From assembly GCA_030606765.1 (NCBI GenBank), contig JAUWFX010000051.1, positions 1 through 10,701 of the forward strand: a DNA stretch of 10,701 nt. Direction: 5' to 3'. The notes under the pieces are model-generated. The model was given only the letters and a program-made list of their open reading frames with translations. It was not told where the DNA came from and did not search any database. Positions 6,321-10,701 of the stretch are shown here, piece by piece. This DNA is from Dehalococcoidia bacterium. GTDB lineage: Bacteria > Chloroflexota > Dehalococcoidia > GIF9 > AB-539-J10. How positions within the stretch are numbered: the stretch's first letter is position 1; every line of letters begins with the position of its first letter. The translations under genes and the position numbers were made by a program.

Positions 6321-9042
6321 GGGAGAGAAACCGCTTTTACTGCTTTTTGACGGCAATGCCCTGGTGCACCGCGCCTTTCATGCCCTGCCCCCGCTGACCC
6401 AACCCAAGACCGGGGAGCTGGTAAATGCCGTCTATGGCTTTGCCAGTACTTTGCTCAAAGTATTTGCTGATTTTAAGCCCACTCACTGGGCTGTCGCCTT
6501 TGACCGTCCCACACCGACCTTCAGGCATGAAATGTTCGAGGAATACAAAGCGCAGCGCCCGGCCACGCCGGAGGAGTTGAAAAGCCAGATAAAAAAGGTT
6601 CACCAGTTGGTGGAAGCTTTCCATATTCCCGTTTTTGAAATCGACGGCTTCGAGGCTGACGATGTCCTGGGCACCTTGAGCCAGCAGGCTGATGAACAGG
6701 GTGTTGAAACTATCATTGTTACCGGGGACAATGACATGCTGCAGGCTGTTTTACCTCGAGTGAAAGCCCTTGTTCCCAGGCGGACCTTCACAGATACCAT
6801 CCTTTACGATGAAGAGGCAGTAGAGCAGAAATATGGCATCAAACCGGAACAACTCGCTGACCTTAAAGCACTGGCTGGCGATGTCTCGGACAATATACCT
6901 GGCCTGCCAGGCGTCGGTGAGAAAACGGCCGCTAAATTACTTCAGCAGTATGGCAGCCTCCAGGGAATCTACGACCATATTGAAGATATAACGCCGGGCA
7001 AGTTACATGACACGCTACGCGAATATCGTGCTAGGGCTTTCCGGAATAAGGAATTGTCCACCATAGTCAAAGATGTTCCTATCAAGCTGGACTTGAAGAC
7101 CTGCCAGGTAAGCCACTATGACAGGAACGAGGTAGCAAGGCTTTTCCAGGAGCTTGAGTTCATTAAATTGCTTCCCAGGCTGCCCCAAATACAGGCCGAG
7201 AGCTATCCCTCTGTAGGGGCGGGTCTTGTACCCGCCCATCCATCGGCGATCAAGTGTCACATAGTGAATAGCGAGGCAGCTTTGGAACAGCTCATAGGCG
7301 AACTGGAAACGGCACAAGACCTCGCCATCGAGGTTGAAACTACGGGCGAAAAGGCCGCGACGGCGGATTTGGTAGGCATAGCAATATCACCAGCCCGGGG
7401 GAAGGCGTTTTATATACCTTTGGGGCACCAGGGCTTAAATCAGCCGCAGCAATTGCCGCTAACCCAGGTCGCAGCCCGGCTCAAAGCAATTTTAGAAAAT
7501 AACAGCGTAGGCAAGATTGCCTATAATGGTAAACATGTTATAGCGGTGCTGGCTGGCTGTGGTGTGAAGCTTGAGAATCTGAATTTCGACCCCATGCTCG
7601 CGGCTTATCTCCTTGGCGAAAAAAGCCTGGGGCTTAAAGCCTTGGCCTTTAACAAACTGGGCACCGAGATAGTGACCGCCGCTGAATTAACCGGCACAGG
7701 AAAGAAACAAAGCTCTCTGTCCCTGCTAGAGGTAAGCCGAGTTACCGACCATGCCTGCGCCAGCGTGGACATCGTCTGGAGTTTAAGGGATAGTTTGGAA
7801 ACTGAGCTACGAAAGCAGGGATTGTGGCAGCTCTTCACCGAAGTGGAAATGGCTTTGATTCCAGTTCTGGTGGCTATGGAGAGCGACGGCATTCTTTTGG
7901 ATACCGACCTGCTCCGCGAGATGTCTCGGGAACTGGGTCAGCAACTGCTGAGGCTGGAGAAGGAAATCTACAGCAGTGTTGGGCACCAATTTAATATCAA
8001 CTCTCCCCAGCAACTAGGAAAGGTGCTTTTTGAAGAGCTCAAGCTACCTCAGTCTCGCAGAACGAAAACCGGCTACTCCACCGAAGCCTCGGTCATGGAG
8101 GCGTTGCGAGGCGTTCATCCGGTAATTGAATTTATACTGGAATACCGCCAGCTTAGTAAGCTCAAGTCGACCTATGTTGATGCCCTGCCCGCGCTTATTA
8201 ACCATAAGACGGGGAAGGTGCATACTAATTTCAACCAGACTGGCACGGCTACCGGGCGGCTCTCCTCCAGCGACCCCAACCTCCAGAACATACCTGTAAG
8301 GAGTGAGGTGGGGAATAAGATAAGGAAAGCCATCATAGCTCCGCCCGGGACATACCTTTTAAGCGCTGATTATTCCCAGATTGACCTCAGAGCCCTGGCT
8401 CACCTCTCTCAGGACCCCGGCCTCATTGCCGCCTTTGCCCACGACGAGGATATCCATGCCACGACCGCCTCTAAACTCTTCGGCCTCCCTGCTGATGAGG
8501 TAACCCTTGAGATGCGCCGAAATGCCAAAACGGTCAATTTCGGAGTGGTTTATGGCATGAGCGATTACGGATTGGAGCAAGCCACCAATCTCAGCCGGGA
8601 GGAAGCCGCTCAATTCATCGCCCTGTATTTCGAGAAATACCCCAGGGTGAAGGAATATCTCGAAGCCACCAAGGAGCGAGCCCGGAAGCTGGGCTATGTC
8701 CAGACAGTGTTGGGGAGGAGGCGGTTCCTGCCCGAAATTAATTCTTACAACCGAATGGTCAGGGAGGCTGCAGAGCGCATGGCTATAAATGCCCCGGTGC
8801 AGGGCAGCTCTGCTGACATCATTAAAATTGCCATGATAAATCTACATCGGGAAATGGAGAGGCGGAATCTTAAAAGCAAGATGCTGTTGCAGATACACGA
8901 TGAATTGCTCTTCGAGGTGCCCGAAGAAGAAGTGGAAGAAATTAAATCCCTGGTCACTGAGCTTATGCCCCGGGCTGTCGAGCTTTGTGTCCCTTTGAAA
9001 ATAGATATCAAGTTGGGTAGAAACTGGGGCGAGATGGGATGA
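6313..9042 (+). CDS. polA: DNA polymerase I
   Basis: A 909-residue protein starting with GTG (MAKGEKPLLLLFDGNALVHR). Residues 1-290 are the 5' nuclease: acidic sites D13, D64, D116/D117, D139/D141, D190/D193, and a hairpin motif GLPGVGEKTAAKLL at 197-210. Residues about 315-500 are a 3'-5' exonuclease fold whose metal ligands look lost: EVE at 340-342 in place of DxE, G406 where the second aspartate should be, H480 and S484 for the YxxxD motif. Proofreading is therefore probably absent. Residues about 510-909 are the polymerase: TATGRLSSSDPNLQNIPVR at 645-663, motif A DYSQIDLR at 686-693 (catalytic D686), O-helix RRNAKTVNFGVVYG at 735-748 (K739, F743, Y747), motif C QIHDELLFE at 860-868 (D863). 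The enzyme removes RNA primers and fills repair gaps. The linker at 301-308 is encoded by an inserted GC-rich palindrome. The stop is one base before mutM, implying translational coupling. Confidence 0.97.
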   Translation: MAKGEKPLLLLFDGNALVHRAFHALPPLTQPKTGELVNAVYGFASTLLKVFADFKPTHWAVAFDRPTPTFRHEMFEEYKAQRPATPEELKSQIKKVHQLVEAFHIPVFEIDGFEADDVLGTLSQQADEQGVETIIVTGDNDMLQAVLPRVKALVPRRTFTDTILYDEEAVEQKYGIKPEQLADLKALAGDVSDNIPGLPGVGEKTAAKLLQQYGSLQGIYDHIEDITPGKLHDTLREYRARAFRNKELSTIVKDVPIKLDLKTCQVSHYDRNEVARLFQELEFIKLLPRLPQIQAESYPSVGAGLVPAHPSAIKCHIVNSEAALEQLIGELETAQDLAIEVETTGEKAATADLVGIAISPARGKAFYIPLGHQGLNQPQQLPLTQVAARLKAILENNSVGKIAYNGKHVIAVLAGCGVKLENLNFDPMLAAYLLGEKSLGLKALAFNKLGTEIVTAAELTGTGKKQSSLSLLEVSRVTDHACASVDIVWSLRDSLETELRKQGLWQLFTEVEMALIPVLVAMESDGILLDTDLLREMSRELGQQLLRLEKEIYSSVGHQFNINSPQQLGKVLFEELKLPQSRRTKTGYSTEASVMEALRGVHPVIEFILEYRQLSKLKSTYVDALPALINHKTGKVHTNFNQTGTATGRLSSSDPNLQNIPVRSEVGNKIRKAIIAPPGTYLLSADYSQIDLRALAHLSQDPGLIAAFAHDEDIHATTASKLFGLPADEVTLEMRRNAKTVNFGVVYGMSDYGLEQATNLSREEAAQFIALYFEKYPRVKEYLEATKERARKLGYVQTVLGRRRFLPEINSYNRMVREAAERMAINAPVQGSSADIIKIAMINLHREMERRNLKSKMLLQIHDELLFEVPEEEVEEIKSLVTELMPRAVELCVPLKIDIKLGRNWGEMG
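7213..7237. repeat. GC-rich palindromic repeat-like insert inside polA
   Basis: GTAG is followed by GGGCGGGT (7217-7224), a five-base loop CTTGT and ACCCGCCC (7230-7237), an uninterrupted 8-bp stem. It is read in frame as VGAGLVPA (residues 301-308) in the linker between the 5' nuclease and exonuclease-like domains. This sequence type, GTAGGGGCGGGT...ACCCGCCC, resembles dispersed intergenic palindromes of other bacterial genomes, as far as I can recall; only one copy is in this window. Confidence 0.6.
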
Positions 9043-9043
9043 A

Positions 9044-9871
9044 ATGCCTGAACTGCCTGAGGTAGAGACGATTAAGAACGAGCTTTCGCCCTGGGTCGTG
9101 GGGCAAAGTTTCACACAAGTTACTATCTTAGATGCCAAACTGGTGTGCGATGGTTCCGCCGAAGAAGTCAGTCGCGATTTAATCGGGCCGAAAGTAGAAA
9201 GCCTGGAGCGCAGGGGGAAGTATCTCATCTTTCACCTGTCTAACGGCAGGTCGCTGATTATGCATCTCAGGATGACCGGCAGCTTGCTATTAGATCCCAA
9301 ACAGGTTGACCGCTATGCCCGGGCGGTTTTTCAGCTGTCCAACAGGCACCGCCTTGTTTTCAGCGACCGGCGCCGACTGGGATTGATACGGCTGGTGGAC
9401 GATGCCAATACTGTGATTTGTAAGCTGGGTCCCGAGCCCCTGGATGAAAGTTTTACCCCGGACGCTCTGGGGCAAAGACTGAGCCGGCATCACATCCCCG
9501 TAAAAGCAGCGCTTCTCGACCAGTGTATCATCGCTGGAGTCGGCAATATGTATGCCGATGAAACCCTCTTTGCCGCTCGGATACACCCTCAGAGAAAAGC
9601 CGACGACTTGTCGCCCGAAGAAGTGCAAACTTTACATAATAGTATCTGCAGAGTTATCCAGGCAGCCATCGGCAGCAAAGGCGCCAGCGTGGATACCTAT
9701 GTCCGCCCTGAGGGCGAACTGGGCACAGCTCATTTCGATTTTAAGGTTGCCCATAAGGGAGGCGAACCCTGCCCCGTTTGCGGCAGCACCATCGAGCGTG
9801 TCCTGGTGCAGAACCGTGGCACCTGCTTCTGCCCCAGATGTCAACCCTTCGGTTCCGGGCCTCTAATATAA
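9044..9871 (+). CDS. mutM: Formamidopyrimidine-DNA glycosylase (Fpg/MutM)
   Basis: A 275-residue protein of normal family length. The N-terminus MPELPEVETI supplies the catalytic proline P2 (the terminal amine after methionine removal) and E3. K59 in RRGKYLIFHL and MHLRMTGSLLL at 73-83 are conserved, as is DRRRLG at 108-113. The helix-two-turn-helix reads QCIIAGVGNMYADETLF at 160-176. A zinc finger at the end has C243, C246, C263 and C266 (CPVC...CPRCQ). The enzyme excises 8-oxoguanine and formamidopyrimidines and nicks the abasic site by beta,delta-elimination; the resulting gap is filled by DNA polymerase I, encoded by the gene directly before it. The ATG is one base after the polA stop, so translation is probably coupled; no independent promoter is seen. 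polA-mutM adjacency occurs in many bacteria. A tRNA remnant starts four bases after the stop. Confidence 0.97.
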   Translation: MPELPEVETIKNELSPWVVGQSFTQVTILDAKLVCDGSAEEVSRDLIGPKVESLERRGKYLIFHLSNGRSLIMHLRMTGSLLLDPKQVDRYARAVFQLSNRHRLVFSDRRRLGLIRLVDDANTVICKLGPEPLDESFTPDALGQRLSRHHIPVKAALLDQCIIAGVGNMYADETLFAARIHPQRKADDLSPEEVQTLHNSICRVIQAAIGSKGASVDTYVRPEGELGTAHFDFKVAHKGGEPCPVCGSTIERVLVQNRGTCFCPRCQPFGSGPLI

Positions 9872-9875
9872 AAAC

Positions 9876-9914
9876 TGGCAGCGGCTGGATTTGAACCAGC
9901 GACCAAAGGATTAA
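9876..9914 (-). pseudogene. 3' part of a tRNA gene (Asn-like), truncated at the anticodon loop
   Basis: On the minus strand the sequence reads, from the anticodon loop on, TTAA, TCCTT (anticodon 3' stem), TGGTC (variable loop), a perfect T-arm GCTGG-TTCAAAT-CCAGC, and an acceptor 3' strand CGCTGCC with A as discriminator; no CCA is encoded. The pairing 5' acceptor strand GGCAGCG and a D-arm are absent upstream: the base at position 33 is G instead of T and the expected anticodon 5' stem AAGGA is replaced by CAGAC. The TTAATCC context resembles tRNA-Asn(GTT), but the identity is tentative. It is a fragment and cannot be a working tRNA. Truncation at the anticodon loop is typical of integrase attachment-site scars. 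Confidence 0.7.
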
Positions 9915-9943
9915 TCGGTCTGTTTGCATATTGCCAACTCAAA

Positions 9944-9982
9944 CTGGCCTTACTCACATCAATTGTATATCACCAAGGCCAG
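9944..9982. repeat. Inverted repeat in the spacer after the tRNA fragment
   Basis: CTGGCCTT (9944-9951) and AAGGCCAG (9975-9982) are perfect 8-base complements around a 23-base loop. No poly-T follows, so it is not a standard terminator. Apart from this, the tRNA fragment and a weaker inverted repeat at 10065-10095, the 228 bases between mutM and the next gene show no coding sequence and are AT-rich in their right half. Confidence 0.4.
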
Positions 9983-10064
9983 GTAGGTAGAAATGACCGA
10001 AATACGTCGTTTGAAACGCAGACTTTATATACTTTTTGACCACCTATAAAAAAGGCATTCATTC

Positions 10065-10095
10065 ATAGTGACGGTTCAGTAAAAGGTTTCACTAT
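10065..10095 (-). terminator. Possible weak terminator of the orphan membrane protein gene
   Basis: Inverted repeat ATAGTGA (10065-10071) / TCACTAT (10089-10095), 7 bp with a 17-base loop, starting five bases beyond the stop of the minus-strand gene. On that strand a run of T follows about eleven bases after the stem. The stem is AT-rich and the T run is not adjacent, so efficiency is doubtful. Confidence 0.25.
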
Positions 10096-10099
10096 TTAG

Positions 10100-10606
10100 C
10101 TATGGTTTCCAAGCAATATGGATGATATTACTATCACCTCTAGTCACTTTTCCTCTCCATTCTCCTGTTTTTTCATAGTCGTCAAGCAATCTCCTAACAG
10201 TATCTGGGTCGCCTGCTGAATTTACAATTAGGTTTACTGCAAACTCAATTATTTCGTCTGTCCTCCGTTTCGTCCACCTGTAGATTAAAACTGCTATTAC
10301 TGCTGTGGCCAATATGCCTAGACCACTGAGAACTAGCCCCCATTGTTCAATTCCCATAGAAATACCTCCTAAGTAAGCTCTAATAATCAAGATTGCCCAA
10401 AAGACAATAACCGCTATAACAGCAGATATCCTGAATACTCGTCGATTTGTTTCCCGTCTTTCGTCTCGGACATGGGATGCATAAAGCACTATTGAAGAAA
10501 CTATAAGAGCTAAACCCATATCACTCAACCGCTCCATGACATTACCCGGTGCTAAGCTTAACATTATGACTCCAGCTAGTAGCAGAAAGATGATAATACG
10601 CATCAT
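10100..10606 (-). CDS. Hypothetical four-helix membrane protein
   Basis: I do not recognise this 168-residue protein. The start MMRIIIFLLLAG at 10606 is chosen because CGGGAGG lies about ten bases upstream; the frame is open further to 10660 (a TTG), but that extension overlaps the promoter. Predicted membrane segments by hydrophobicity: 3-18, 29-43, 57-76 and 86-109. A very basic and acidic loop, RDERRETNRR at 47-56, lies between helices 2 and 3. The last 58 residues are soluble, starting YRWTKRRTDEIIEF, with DPDTVRRLLDDYEKTGEW at 133-150. The C-terminal part could bind a partner or a regulator, but no known motif is visible. The gene is AT-richer than polA and mutM and lies beyond a tRNA fragment, which hints at a separate origin. 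It has its own promoter and no operon partners in the window. Confidence 0.65.
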   Translation of the reverse strand: MMRIIIFLLLAGVIMLSLAPGNVMERLSDMGLALIVSSIVLYASHVRDERRETNRRVFRISAVIAVIVFWAILIIRAYLGGISMGIEQWGLVLSGLGILATAVIAVLIYRWTKRRTDEIIEFAVNLIVNSAGDPDTVRRLLDDYEKTGEWRGKVTRGDSNIIHIAWKP

Positions 10607-10651
10607 TGCTCTCAAACCTCCCGTTAAATAGCTCTCGTTTTGACTTGCTTT

Positions 10652-10680
10652 ATAATACAACTTGTCCCCTTGGTAAGCAA
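10652..10680 (-). promoter_or_regulatory. Promoter of the orphan membrane protein gene
   Basis: On the minus strand: TTGCTT (10680-10675), a 17-base spacer, TATTAT (10657-10652), five of six to the -10 consensus. Transcription would start near 10645, leaving a leader of about 40 bases with the GGGAGG ribosome binding site. Confidence 0.5.
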
Positions 10681-10701
10681 AATGCTTTACCTAAGATTAT
10701 C

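Noticed and set aside
9876..9960. A complete tRNA gene after mutM
   Set aside because: The 5' acceptor strand GGCAGCG and a D-arm cannot be found at the required distance, and the anticodon 5' stem does not pair.
1..10701. CRISPR array, toxin-antitoxin pair or other defence island
   Set aside because: No regularly spaced repeats, and none of the genes has defence-type domains; the only candidate links (CPBP protein, repeat-bounded methyltransferases) are too indirect.

Overview
The window reads as a bacterial chromosome segment of roughly 50% GC. The compact gene layout, the polA-mutM pair, the bacterial PolX with a PHP domain and the mix of lipid/CoA-type enzymes would fit an anaerobic lineage such as Chloroflexota (Dehalococcoidia). 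That placement is an impression from gene content, not something a marker gene here proves. No mobile-element protein, CRISPR array or complete RNA gene is visible.

Left part (1-3262, all minus strand): the first 152 codons of a nitronate monooxygenase-family flavoprotein, cut by the window edge, with its own extended -10 promoter; a short remnant of a second enoyl-CoA hydratase C-terminus (about 538-603); an intact enoyl-CoA hydratase/isomerase (620-1417); and a complete PolX/PHP DNA polymerase (1538-3262). PolX is divergently arranged from a CPBP-family membrane protein (3435-4058). That gene converges on a DUF1624-type multi-pass membrane protein (4085-4849, minus).

Middle part (4850-6320): two tandem paralogous isoprenylcysteine/phospholipid methyltransferase-like membrane proteins of 192 residues each. 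They sit on a segment bounded by two 33-bp direct repeats that differ at one base. The right-hand repeat is the polA start region itself (a TATAAT box, a GTG start and the next codons), so the left-hand copy looks like a duplicated polA start. This suggests the methyltransferase pair was inserted next to polA.

Right part (6313-9871, plus): polA (5' nuclease, degenerate 3'-5' exonuclease fold, polymerase) is followed one base later by mutM/fpg. The two form a translationally coupled DNA-repair pair. PolX on the left adds a third repair-type enzyme. polA carries an in-frame GC-rich palindromic insert in the linker after its 5' nuclease domain.

Far right (9872-10701): immediately after mutM lies the 3' part of a tRNA gene (minus strand), which loses tRNA character at the anticodon loop. 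It is followed by AT-richer, mostly non-coding DNA with inverted repeats and an orphan four-helix membrane protein gene with its own promoter. This could be the scar or edge of an integrated element.
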